This document shows positions 8,187 to 15,658 of a stretch of DNA of 64,000 nt, piece by piece. Source of the DNA: a bacterium (GTDB taxonomy: Bacteria > Desulfobacterota > Binatia > Binatales > Binataceae); the NCBI GenBank assembly GCA_014896235.1, contig JADBKU010000006.1, positions 62,001 through 126,000 of the forward strand, in the 5' to 3' direction. Positions within the stretch are counted from its first letter, which is position 1, and every line of letters begins with the position of its first letter. A program made the translations under genes and the position numbers. The notes beneath the pieces were generated by a model, which searched no databases, was not told the origin of the DNA, and saw only the letters and a list, made by a program, of their open reading frames with translations.

Positions 8187-8881
8187 TTCGCCGCGCGCGC
8201 CGGCATCGCGCCGAATCGGCTCGACATAATCCGTTTCATCGTCCACCACGCGCTCTGCAACGGCCGCATCGTGCTTTCGCCAATCCGCATCCGATACGGA
8301 ATCGCGATTTGCTTCACTTTACATCCCGCGCGAAGCGGGCGCAGCAGCAATTCGACGGGCAACGCGGCGCCACGAGGATCGTAGCCGAGATTGTCGATCA
8401 GGCCGCGCCGATACGCGCGCATGCCGCTGTGCAGATCGGTTATATTGCTCAGAAACAGCGCCGACGCGATCATCGCGAAGCCACGATTTGCGAAATAGTT
8501 GACCCATGGCATCGCCGCCGGCTTGCCCGCCAGGCGCGATCCGTCAACGAGGTCAAAGCTTTCTTCGAGCACCATCCGCGCCATCGGTTCGATGAATTCC
8601 ACCGGATAAGTGTCGTCGCAATCGAGCGTGACGGTCACTTCGCCGCGCCCCTCGCGCAGCGCCCGGTCCATCGCGGGACCGTAGCCTTGCGGCGGGAACT
8701 GGCGGAGCACCCGCGCGCCCATCGCGGCGGCGATGTCCGGAGTGCGATCGGCGCTGCTGTCGATCACGAGTATTTCAGCGCCGGGCACGGCGCGCTGAAT
8801 ATCGCCGATCACTTTGCCGACAGCCCGCTCCTCGTTGAGCGTTATCATTGCGACCGTGATGCGGCTGGCGATCGATCCCAC
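8183..8881 (-). CDS. Family 2 glycosyltransferase (polyprenyl-phosphate mannosyltransferase-like)
   Basis: A 232-residue GT-A glycosyltransferase without C-terminal membrane helices. It opens with VAMITLNEERAVGKVI, has the nucleotide-binding aspartate in ILVIDSSADRT, and a metal-binding DxD in VTLDCDDTYP at about residue 88. The pattern is that of dolichol/undecaprenyl-phosphate sugar transferases, so it may load the heptose on a lipid carrier or a growing glycan. It is the first gene of the four-gene minus-strand operon; the start is GTG at 8881. Confidence 0.8.
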   Translation of the reverse strand: MGSIASRITVAMITLNEERAVGKVIGDIQRAVPGAEILVIDSSADRTPDIAAAMGARVLRQFPPQGYGPAMDRALREGRGEVTVTLDCDDTYPVEFIEPMARMVLEESFDLVDGSRLAGKPAAMPWVNYFANRGFAMIASALFLSNITDLHSGMRAYRRGLIDNLGYDPRGAALPVELLLRPLRAGCKVKQIAIPYRMRIGESTMRPLQSAWWTMKRIMSSRFGAMPARAAK

Positions 8882-8934
8882 TCCGCTGCGCTCCTCTCCG
8901 CGCGCAGCAAACCAGAAAGTCGGCGATGTTGGAA

Positions 8935-8952
8935 GACGGGGACTTGCCCGTC
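8935..8952. terminator. Weak hairpin between two operons
   Basis: GACGGG (8935-8940) and CCCGTC (8947-8952) form a 6-base stem just past the stop of the minus-strand SDR gene and before the glycosyltransferase gene, followed on the plus strand by CTAAAATTTTT. No U-run follows on the minus strand, so termination is uncertain. It could also be a small dispersed repeat. Confidence 0.3.
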
Positions 8953-8953
8953 C

Positions 8954-9679
8954 CTAAAATTTTTCCTTGAACGGCCGCACGTCGAGCACATGCGTCCAGC
9001 AACTGCGATCCTGATGGGCCAGGTACCAGTAGGCGTCGGCGATCGCGGCCGGCCGCAACATGTCTTCTTCCTTGAGATCAGGAAAGCGTTCGTGAATAAA
9101 CGGCATATCGATCGCGCCATCGATATTCACGTACACGACGTGGACGCCTTGCGGACCCAAATCGCGCGCCATCACCTGCGCCAGACCGCGCATCGCAAAT
9201 TTCGCCGGGCCGAACGCGGCCGAGGTCGGATAGGGCCGTTCGCCAGCCGTCGCTCCGGTGAAGAGGATCGCGCCGCGACCCGCCGCGAGCATCGCCGGGA
9301 CCACATGCTGCGCGCACAGAAACGCGCCGAATGCGTTTACGCGCCAAGTGTTCTCGAAAGTGCTGGGCCGCGTCTCCATCAGGCGCCCGAAGGGGCGCAT
9401 CGCGGCGTTGTAGATCAAAATCTCCGGATTGCCGAATCCGCGCCGAATTGCGGAGAAGGCCCGCTCGATTTCTTCGGCCTGCGCCACGTTCGCCGCGACC
9501 GGCAGCGCCCTACCGCCGGTGGCCTTGATTTCGGCGGCGAGCCGATCGAGCTTGGCGGCATCCCGCGCGACCATCGCGACACTGTAGCCGCCCGCGGCGA
9601 AACGCCGGGCCAGCGCCGCGCCAAGCCCCGGTCCAACTCCGATTACCGCCGCAACTTTGGATTCAGCTTCCGTAGCCAT
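8954..9679 (-). CDS. Atypical short-chain dehydrogenase lacking the catalytic Tyr
   Basis: A 241-residue SDR-fold protein with cofactor motif IGVGPGLGAALARRFA and the NAA motif at IYNAAMRPFG. The catalytic motif is changed. Where SDRs have Tyr-x-x-x-Lys, this reads Phe156-G-P-A-Lys160, and the usual serine position holds Ala143/Thr144 (TGATAG). Similar Tyr-less SDRs exist in proteobacteria, and their activity is unclear. ATG 9679 is chosen because GGAGG lies 5 bases before it. The upstream ATG at 9691 actually contributes to that ribosome-binding site. It is the last gene of an operon with a DsbA-fold isomerase and an enoyl-CoA hydratase. Confidence 0.8.
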   Translation of the reverse strand: MATEAESKVAAVIGVGPGLGAALARRFAAGGYSVAMVARDAAKLDRLAAEIKATGGRALPVAANVAQAEEIERAFSAIRRGFGNPEILIYNAAMRPFGRLMETRPSTFENTWRVNAFGAFLCAQHVVPAMLAAGRGAILFTGATAGERPYPTSAAFGPAKFAMRGLAQVMARDLGPQGVHVVYVNIDGAIDMPFIHERFPDLKEEDMLRPAAIADAYWYLAHQDRSCWTHVLDVRPFKEKF

Positions 9680-9698
9680 CGGAACCTCCATCGGCCGC

Positions 9699-10295
9699 TC
9701 AGGCGATGCGCCCGAGCGCCTCCGCGATAAAGTCGAAGCGGTCGTTACCCCAAAACAATTCGTCGCCGACGAGAAAGCTCGGCGCGCCGAACACGCCGCG
9801 CGACACGGCGTATTCCGTATTGCGCCGCAATTCGTCTTTGACTTCCGGCGTTTCCGCCGCCGCCAGCAGCGCCTGAGCGTCCACGCCCGCCCGGCGCAGG
9901 ACCATGCCGAGCACCGAGGGATCGCCGAGGTCCAATCCGTCGGCCCAAATCGCCGGAAAAATCGCTTCGTGGTAGGCGGCGAAAACGCCGAGCTTTTGGG
10001 CGGCCACCGCCGCGCGCATCAAATTCAGCGTATTGCGCAGAAACGGAAATGGATTGATTCGGAATTCGACCCCGTAGCGCGACGCCCATCGCCGCAAATC
10101 GTCGGCCATGTAGCGCGCCTTGGCCGGAACCGTCATCGGCGAGGAATTGCCGGTCGCCTTCAGCACCGCGCCGAGCAAAATCGGCCGGTAGATCACCGCC
10201 GCGCCCGCGCGCTTCGCGAAGCGCGGCGTCTGGATATTCGCCAGATAACTGAACGGACTGCCATAATCGAAAAGAAATTCAAAGCTCTTGGCCAT
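9699..10295 (-). CDS. DsbA-family isomerase, 2-hydroxychromene-2-carboxylate isomerase-like
   Basis: A 198-residue thioredoxin-fold protein of the HCCA isomerase/kappa-class GST type. It has EFLFDYGSPFSYLA at the N-terminus (a serine replaces the redox cysteine pair of true DsbA) and the closing signatures GVFGAPSFLVG and FWGNDRFD. These are glutathione-dependent isomerases in aromatic breakdown, though many members have unknown substrates. GGGAGGG precedes the ATG. The genes on either side (enoyl-CoA hydratase and SDR) are on the same strand with gaps of about 20 bases, suggesting one catabolic operon. Confidence 0.8.
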   Translation of the reverse strand: MAKSFEFLFDYGSPFSYLANIQTPRFAKRAGAAVIYRPILLGAVLKATGNSSPMTVPAKARYMADDLRRWASRYGVEFRINPFPFLRNTLNLMRAAVAAQKLGVFAAYHEAIFPAIWADGLDLGDPSVLGMVLRRAGVDAQALLAAAETPEVKDELRRNTEYAVSRGVFGAPSFLVGDELFWGNDRFDFIAEALGRIA

Positions 10296-10319
10296 ACGAT
10301 TCCCTCCCGGCGCTTCGTG

Positions 10320-11102
10320 TCAGCGCCCGCCAAACACGGGCGTGCGCTTTTCGTTGAAGGCGCGAATCGCCTCTTTGGTGTCGTCGCTCGCCGCCAGCTC
10401 GTAGATGCTGCGCAGTTCGTTTTCGATCTGCGTCTCGAGCGTCGCGGTGAAGCCGGCGTGCATGAGGCGCTTGGCTGCCGCCAGCGCGCGCGTCGCGCCG
10501 CGCGCCAGTTCCGCGGCCAGCGCGTGCGACGCGGCCAACAGTTGGTCGTCGGGCGCGACCCGGTTGACGATGCCCCACTCCATCGCTTCGCGCGCCGTCA
10601 GCGTGCGATTGGTATAGGCGAGTTCGAGCGCGCGGCCGATTCCGATGCGGCGCGGCAGAAAATACGTAGTCGTACCGTCAGGCGAGAGCCCGCGCCGCGT
10701 GTAGGCCATGATGAAACGGGCGGATTCGCCGGCGACGATCAGATCGCATCCGCACGCGAGCCCCATCCCGCCGCCGGCCGCCGTGCCGTTGACGGCGGCG
10801 ATTACCGGGAACGGCGCGCGCACGATTCGCGACAGCGCGACGTGAAACAGCGAAACGCGGCTTTTGAGCGCGCCAGGCGCGGCGTAAAACGATTTGAGAT
10901 CGGCGCCCGCGCAGAAAAACCGGCCCGTGCCGCCGCTGATCACCAGCGCGCGCACGGCGTCGTCTTCCTCGGCGCGGATTATCGCATCGACCATTTCAGC
11001 CGAAAGCGTCTCGTTCAGCGAATTCGCCGCCTCCGGCCGGTTCAGCGTGATCGTAGCCACGCCGTCGGCGAAATCGTACTTGATCGCGGTGTAGTCAGGC
11101 AT
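10320..11102 (-). CDS. Enoyl-CoA hydratase/isomerase family protein
   Basis: A 260-residue crotonase-fold enzyme. The oxyanion-hole segments are FFCAGADLKSFY and AVNGTAAGGGMGLACGCDL. The position of the second catalytic glutamate reads RRGLSPDGTTTYFLPR, with Asp in place of the Glu of true hydratases, so an isomerase or hydrolase activity is as likely as hydration. ATG 11102 is preferred because GGAGG lies eight bases upstream. It heads the operon and is divergent from an HxlR regulator, with two matching palindromes in the 234-base gap. Confidence 0.8.
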   Translation of the reverse strand: MPDYTAIKYDFADGVATITLNRPEAANSLNETLSAEMVDAIIRAEEDDAVRALVISGGTGRFFCAGADLKSFYAAPGALKSRVSLFHVALSRIVRAPFPVIAAVNGTAAGGGMGLACGCDLIVAGESARFIMAYTRRGLSPDGTTTYFLPRRIGIGRALELAYTNRTLTAREAMEWGIVNRVAPDDQLLAASHALAAELARGATRALAAAKRLMHAGFTATLETQIENELRSIYELAASDDTKEAIRAFNEKRTPVFGGR

Positions 11103-11210
11103 TTTGCGAACCTCCTGGGCCGGCGCGCCGCGGGCGCCGCCGCCTTTGCGCCGGAATCGCACGGACCGGCCGCGCCGTCAAGATCGATTCGGGCCGGATC
11201 CGCTGCAATG

Positions 11211-11225
11211 GTTTCATCATGAAAC
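11211..11225. promoter_or_regulatory. Operator palindrome 1 for the HxlR regulator (candidate)
   Basis: GTTTCATCATGAAAC is a perfect palindrome around a central C. A second copy with one mismatch starts 45 bases further on. Both are in the divergent gap between the enoyl-CoA hydratase operon and hxlR, which is where HxlR-type regulators usually bind. Confidence 0.6.
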
Positions 11226-11255
11226 TCATTTTCCGGCCCGACGTTAGCCGAATCG

Positions 11256-11270
11256 GTTTCATGATGCAAC
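11256..11270. promoter_or_regulatory. Operator palindrome 2 for the HxlR regulator (candidate)
   Basis: GTTTCATGATGCAAC repeats palindrome 1 with a different centre and one changed arm base. Centre-to-centre distance is 45 bases, a little over four helical turns, so two dimers would sit on roughly the same face. Confidence 0.55.
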
Positions 11271-11293
11271 CAACACACGGCTCTTGTGGCGCG

Positions 11294-11330
11294 CGCGCTG
11301 ATTGGACAATCAGCGCGTTTGCCGTAATTT
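11294..11330 (+). promoter_or_regulatory. Probable hxlR promoter overlapping an inverted repeat
   Basis: A perfect 10-base inverted repeat (CGCGCTGATT at 11294-11303, AATCAGCGCG at 11308-11317) overlaps a possible -35 TTGGAC (11302-11307). A -10 TAATTT follows at 11325-11330 after 17 bases. Transcription would then start at about the ATG of hxlR (11337), which has no ribosome-binding site, so a leaderless mRNA is likely. Confidence 0.45.
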
Positions 11331-11336
11331 AACCGC

Positions 11337-11876
11337 ATGAGGCGCAAGACCTTCGCCCGCATGAACTGTTCGATCGCGCGCGCGCTCGAACTGGTCGGCG
11401 AATGGTGGACCATGCTGATCATGCGCGAGGCGTTTTTAGGCACGCGCCGTTTCCGCGATTTTCAACGCAACCTTGGAATCGCGCGCAATATCCTTTCCGC
11501 CCGGCTCAAAAAACTCGTCGCGCGCGGCGTGCTGACCCGCGAAGCGGCGCCCGGCGGCGGACGCCGGCTCGAATACCGCCTGACCGAAAAAGGCCGCGCG
11601 TTCTTTCCCGTCCTGATGGCGCTGATGCAATGGGGCGATCAATGGATTGCTGGCCCCGACCGGGCGCCGGTCAAGGTGGTCGAACGCGCAAGCGGACGCG
11701 AGATAGCCCAAGTGGCGGTCCGCGCCGCAGACGGGCGGGTGCTGCAGCCGGCCGAAGTCGCGATGGTCGCCGGACCGGGGGCCGGACCGGCGATGCGGGC
11801 GCGGCTGGCGTCGCGGGCGGCACGGCCGGTCGCCGTTCGTGCGCGCAACCACGGGGCGGCGCGTGACGGCGGCTGA
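11337..11876 (+). CDS. HxlR-family winged-helix transcriptional regulator
   Basis: A 179-residue MarR-like winged-helix repressor or activator of the HxlR family, which typically senses aldehydes, quinones or redox stress through a conserved N-terminal cysteine. Here that is Cys11 in MNCSIARALELVGEWW. The domain follows: MLIMREAFLGTRRFRDFQRN, ILSARLKKLVARGVL, and EYRLTEKGRAFFPVL. Residues from about 105 form a low-complexity Ala/Arg-rich tail that is longer than in typical HxlR (about 110-130 residues). It is divergent from the enoyl-CoA hydratase operon and is its likely regulator, probably also of itself. Confidence 0.88.
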   Translation: MRRKTFARMNCSIARALELVGEWWTMLIMREAFLGTRRFRDFQRNLGIARNILSARLKKLVARGVLTREAAPGGGRRLEYRLTEKGRAFFPVLMALMQWGDQWIAGPDRAPVKVVERASGREIAQVAVRAADGRVLQPAEVAMVAGPGAGPAMRARLASRAARPVAVRARNHGAARDGG

Positions 11877-12074
11877 TTAATCGCTGCAAATCGCGCTAAA
11901 TGCGCCTCTCAATCGCCAGATGCCGCGCCTTTATTCGTTGTAAATCCGTGATATTCTCCCGCCGGGTTGACCGCGATGGGAGACGACTTGGAACAGGCCC
12001 TGCATCTGGCCGAGCGCTTCGAGCACGCGCGGATTCACAAGGCCGGCCGGGAACAATCCTCAGGAGGAGCTCAC

Positions 12075-12476
12075 ATGAGCGGATTTAAGAACTTCATACT
12101 GCGCGGCAACGTGGTCGATATGGCGGTGGGCATCGTGGTCGGCGCAGCTTTCGGCACGGTCGTCACCGCGTTCGTCAAGGATCTGCTCACGCCGTTTATC
12201 GCGGCGATCGTCAAACAGCCGGATTTTTCAGGAATCGCTTTTACGATCAACGGCAGCAAATTCATGGTCGGCGAATTCGTCAATGCGCTAATTTCGTTTC
12301 TCCTGATCGCCGCCGCCGTTTACTTCGGCATCGTGTTGCCGATTAACAAGCTGCTCGCGACTGTGCAGAAGCCTGCGGCGCCGACGACTCGCCCCTGCCC
12401 GGAATGCTTGAGCGATATTCCGATCAAGGCGAAGCGCTGTTCGCATTGCACTTCGCCGGTGCCGGCCGGAGCTTGA
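12075..12476 (+). CDS. mscL: Large-conductance mechanosensitive channel MscL with zinc-ribbon tail
   Basis: Inner-membrane pressure-relief channel of 133 residues. The N-terminal amphipathic helix and TM1 read FKNFILRGNVVDMAVG and VVGAAFGTVVTAFVKDLLTP, followed by the periplasmic loop and TM2 (VNALISFLLIAAAVYFGIVL). Instead of the usual charged C-terminal helix bundle, the end holds CPECLSDIPIKAKRCSHC (two CxxC pairs), a zinc-ribbon motif. An AGGAGG ribbon at 12062-12067 fixes the ATG at 12075. It is a single gene; the converging amidase gene ends 26 bases downstream. Confidence 0.93.
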   Translation: MSGFKNFILRGNVVDMAVGIVVGAAFGTVVTAFVKDLLTPFIAAIVKQPDFSGIAFTINGSKFMVGEFVNALISFLLIAAAVYFGIVLPINKLLATVQKPAAPTTRPCPECLSDIPIKAKRCSHCTSPVPAGA

Positions 12477-12502
12477 GCGCATGCAGGGTTCCGAAACAGT
12501 AC

Positions 12503-13897
12503 TCAATCGAGCGGCGGCCGCGCGGCGCGCCACGGACGCGCTTCTTCGAAGGCCGCGGCGAGGGCGATAAGGCCGGTTTCGTCGGCGGGCCGCCCGACGA
12601 TCTGGAAACCAATTGGCAAGCCGGCGCGGCTGAATCCGACCGGCAGCGAAATTGCCGGCTGCCCTGTCGCGTTAAACGGAAACGTGAACGGAATCCATCC
12701 GAACAGATCGTCGGAATAGCGTTCGGGATCGGCGAACATCGCTCCCAGCTTAAGCGGCGGACGCGTCAGAGTCGGCGTCACGAGCGCGTCGAAGGGCGTC
12801 AGCGCCGCGACGATTTCGCGGGAAAGGTTGTGCATTTTCGAGAGCGTCGCGATGTAATCCGCGGCGGACATCGCGCGGCCGCGTTCCCAGAAAGATCGCA
12901 CCACCGGATCGACCGCGGCCGGATCGCGCAGCGGCACGGCGCTGATTCCTGCGCAGATCAGCTTGCGCGCGACATCCAACAGCTTCGCCGCCGGATCGAG
13001 GTCGATCGGCTCGATCGCATGGCCCATCGCCCGCATCGTTTCGCATCCGGACTCGAAAGCGGCCTGAACTTCCGCATCGACCGCCGCGATCGACGAGCGA
13101 TCGATCGCCGCCAACCTGAGCCCCTTCGGCCTCCGATCGGCGGCGGCGACGAAACTGCATTCTGGCGGCGGCGCCCAATACGGATCGCCGACCGCGGGTC
13201 CGGCCATCACGTCGAGCAGCAGAGCGGCGTCGCGCACGCTGCGAGCGAGCGGGCCATTGGTGGCGAAACCGCCCCACCCCTCGCCCATCACGGGCGCGTT
13301 CGAGACGCGGCCGCGCGACGGCTTTATTCCAACCAAACCGCAACACGATGCGGGCAGGCGAATCGAGCCGCCGCCGTCGCTGCCCTCCGCCACGGGGCCC
13401 AGTCCGGCGGCAACGGCAGCCGCGGCGCCGCCGCTCGAACCACCGGCGGTAAATTCCGTATTCCACGGATTGCGCGCGGGCGGGCATAAACCGCCTTCGG
13501 TGGTCGGACGTCCCCCGAACTCCGGCGTCGTCGTCTTGCCCAACAGGATTCCGCCGGCCGCCGCGATGCGCGCGGCATATTCGTTGTCGGCGCGCGGCAC
13601 GAAGTTTTCGAAATTCTTCGAACCAAGCGTGGTGCGGATGCCTTTCGTCCAGGTCAGATCCTTGAGCGAATAAACCACTCCAAAAAGCGGCATCGCCGAT
13701 CGCTCCTGGGCGGCGACTCGCTCCAACCGATCAGCGTCGGCGAGCGCGCGGTCGGCGGCGACCGTCATGAAGGCGCCGAGCCGCGGATTCAGCCGCTCGA
13801 TTCGAGCCAGAAAGAATTCAGCCACTTCGCGCGGCCGCAATTCTTTTTTGAGAATCAGATCACGCAGTTCAACCGCTTCGATATAAGGATCGATCAT
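12503..13897 (-). CDS. Amidase signature family enzyme
   Basis: A 464-residue serine amidohydrolase (GatA/AmiE-like amidase signature) that cleaves carboxylic amides. The Ser-cisSer-Lys triad is visible: the lysine in GVVYSLKDLTW at about residue 75, the cis-serine in TAGGSSGGAAAAVAAG, and the nucleophile in GSDGGGSIRLPASCCG. GatB/GatC partners are absent nearby, so this is probably a stand-alone catabolic amidase. ATG 13897 has GGAGG upstream; a longer open frame to 14062 runs through the promoter of the divergent gene and is not used. Confidence 0.88.
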   Translation of the reverse strand: MIDPYIEAVELRDLILKKELRPREVAEFFLARIERLNPRLGAFMTVAADRALADADRLERVAAQERSAMPLFGVVYSLKDLTWTKGIRTTLGSKNFENFVPRADNEYAARIAAAGGILLGKTTTPEFGGRPTTEGGLCPPARNPWNTEFTAGGSSGGAAAAVAAGLGPVAEGSDGGGSIRLPASCCGLVGIKPSRGRVSNAPVMGEGWGGFATNGPLARSVRDAALLLDVMAGPAVGDPYWAPPPECSFVAAADRRPKGLRLAAIDRSSIAAVDAEVQAAFESGCETMRAMGHAIEPIDLDPAAKLLDVARKLICAGISAVPLRDPAAVDPVVRSFWERGRAMSAADYIATLSKMHNLSREIVAALTPFDALVTPTLTRPPLKLGAMFADPERYSDDLFGWIPFTFPFNATGQPAISLPVGFSRAGLPIGFQIVGRPADETGLIALAAAFEEARPWRAARPPLD

Positions 13898-13992
13898 CGT
13901 GCGCCTCCAGCCGTCGTCGCCATCCACTCTGATATCCAAACGCGCGCCCCCTGCAAAGCGACGCCCGGCGCCGTTCGGCCGCGCCGATCGGT

Positions 13993-13998
13993 TATACT
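13993..13998 (+). promoter_or_regulatory. Probable -10 box for the membrane-protein gene
   Basis: TATACT preceded by T, 32 bases before the ATG at 14030. The -35 region (about 13971-13976, CCGTTC) is weak, so the promoter call rests mainly on the -10 box and the position. Confidence 0.4.
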
Positions 13999-14029
13999 GC
14001 TTCGCGATGAAGGAGCGCGGGCGCGTTCG

Positions 14030-14491
14030 ATGGCATTGAGGGAGGCGGTGTTGTGGCTGCACGTACTGTGTGGAGTGACCTGGGTCGGAACGTCGGCGGC
14101 GTTCGTGCTGGCGGCATCCTCGATGGCGGTCGAAACGGAGGAATGGAAAGAGTTTGCGCTGCGCGCGGCGCCGCGGATCAATCTGATCAATTTCGTGGCC
14201 GCGGCGATTATTCCATTATCGGGCATCGGGAACCTCTTCGGCGCCGCGATGACGCGCAAGGGTCCGTTTCCGCCGGCCTTTGTCGGAATCCTCAGCCTCA
14301 AAGTCGCAATTTACTTCGTGATGGCGATTTTGCTGTCGGCGGCGGTTGGAGCGGAACGGCGGATGCGCGAGGCCGCCATTTCCGCCGAACGTCTAAAACC
14401 GGCCGCGCAACGCCTGACGCGGCTTTACGGCGCGATCGCGGGATGCGGCGTCGTCGCGCTTGGCCTCGGGCTTTGGCTGGCTGGGACTTGA
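14030..14491 (+). CDS. Small integral membrane protein (CopD/DUF2269-like)
   Basis: A 153-residue inner-membrane protein with about four hydrophobic helices (residues 5-28, 50-70, 83-105 and 128-150). The first helix has ALREAVLWLHVLCGVTWVG, an aromatic-His pattern seen in CopD-like and DUF2269 membrane proteins. No catalytic motif can be recognised. It is 13 bases upstream of a metallo-hydrolase gene on the same strand and likely co-transcribed with it. Confidence 0.6.
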   Translation: MALREAVLWLHVLCGVTWVGTSAAFVLAASSMAVETEEWKEFALRAAPRINLINFVAAAIIPLSGIGNLFGAAMTRKGPFPPAFVGILSLKVAIYFVMAILLSAAVGAERRMREAAISAERLKPAAQRLTRLYGAIAGCGVVALGLGLWLAGT

Positions 14492-14504
14492 CGGACAACC
14501 TCCG

Positions 14505-15386
14505 ATGAAATCTCAAGCAAAACTTGAATTTGGCGATTTGACGATCGCCTTCCTCAGCGACGGCATCTGGCGCAACGACGGCGGATGCATGTTCGGCGTG
14601 GTCCCGCGCGAGCTGTGGCAACGCGAGCATCCGCCGGACGCGCAAAACCGCATCCGGCTGAACCTGACCTGCCCGCTGATTATGCGGGGCGCGGACGCGA
14701 TTCTGGTCGATACCGGAATCGGCAATCGCCTTAGCCCGGTCGAGCGCAAAATCTTCGACCACGGCGAAGGCTGGCTGCCGGAGGGCTTGCGCGCGCTCGG
14801 GATGGAACCGGGCGACATCACGCATGTCGTCCTTTCGCATCTGCATTTCGACCATTGCGGCGGAATCGTCCGGAAGCGCGATTCAGGAGGTCTCGCACCC
14901 GCGTTTCCGCGCGCGAAAATCCTGGTCCAGCGCGGCGAAATCGAGATCGCGCGCAACAGCCGCAACGAACGCTTGCGCGCCGCCTATAGGCATACCCAAG
15001 AATGCCTCGAGCCGGTCGCCGGGATGCTCGAAGCGCTCGACGGCGACGCTGAAATCATCGCGGGCGTGACCGCGGTCGTCTCTGGCGGCCATACCGCCGA
15101 CCATCAGTTGGTAATCGCTCGGTCTGGAGCGCAAGCCCTCGTCCATCTGGGCGATATTGCGCCAACCCGCTCGCACATGCGCGGGCCGTGGAATCAGTCG
15201 TACGACCTGGACGCGCTTCGCACGATGGAAGTGAAGGCGGAATGGCTCGAAAAGGCGGTCGCCGCGCGATGGTGGGTGTCGTTCGCCCATGACGAACGGG
15301 TCTTCGCGGCGCAGGTGACTAACGATCGTGGCCGGCTGGTGCTCGGCGACAGCATCGGCGTGCCGGACGGACTCGACGGCGTCTGA
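14505..15386 (+). CDS. Metallo-beta-lactamase-fold hydrolase (second type)
   Basis: A 293-residue zinc hydrolase with the motif SHLHFDHCGG (His112, His114, Asp116, His117), an additional ligand His in VSGGHTADHQ, an Asp in VHLGDIAP, and a final His in VSFAHDERVF. It is clearly a more distant relative of the pair at 168-1022 and 39014-39865. Its GGH-TxxH loop and N-terminal domain differ. The substrate is unknown; lactones, hydrolysable esters and thioesters are typical for this branch. It is probably co-transcribed with the membrane protein 13 bases upstream. Confidence 0.85.
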   Translation: MKSQAKLEFGDLTIAFLSDGIWRNDGGCMFGVVPRELWQREHPPDAQNRIRLNLTCPLIMRGADAILVDTGIGNRLSPVERKIFDHGEGWLPEGLRALGMEPGDITHVVLSHLHFDHCGGIVRKRDSGGLAPAFPRAKILVQRGEIEIARNSRNERLRAAYRHTQECLEPVAGMLEALDGDAEIIAGVTAVVSGGHTADHQLVIARSGAQALVHLGDIAPTRSHMRGPWNQSYDLDALRTMEVKAEWLEKAVAARWWVSFAHDERVFAAQVTNDRGRLVLGDSIGVPDGLDGV

Positions 15387-15522
15387 GTCCGGACGGAATT
15401 AAAACCACGGCCTGAAACTTCATGCGGACGGTCGGCCACTCGGGAATGCGCCAGAATCAAGACGCCATCGCCGCTTCGTTCAATTTTCTGTGGAAAACGC
15501 CAACGGGTGCCGAAATCTTCCC

Positions 15523-15550
15523 TTGCGTCAGATCGATACGGGGTTATACT
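15523..15550 (+). promoter_or_regulatory. Sigma-70-like promoter of the prkA operon
   Basis: TTGCGT (15523-15528) and TATACT (15545-15550) are separated by 16 bases in the 272-base gap before prkA. This leaves an untranslated leader of about 100 bases before the ATG at 15659. I see no sigma-54 signature in the gap. The rest of the gap holds no recognisable gene. Confidence 0.5.
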
Positions 15551-15658
15551 CGAAAGTAGGGATGCGCTTCGCAATAGCACAACCCGACCGCCTTTCTCGA
15601 TCTCTCCTTCTGGCAGTCGCTCACGCTTCAAAGGCTCGCCTAACCAAGGAGCTTGCTG

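Noticed and set aside
9657-11222. 521-codon plus-strand frame
   Set aside because: Antisense to the DsbA-fold and crotonase genes, with no motif; the divergent palindromes also lie inside it.
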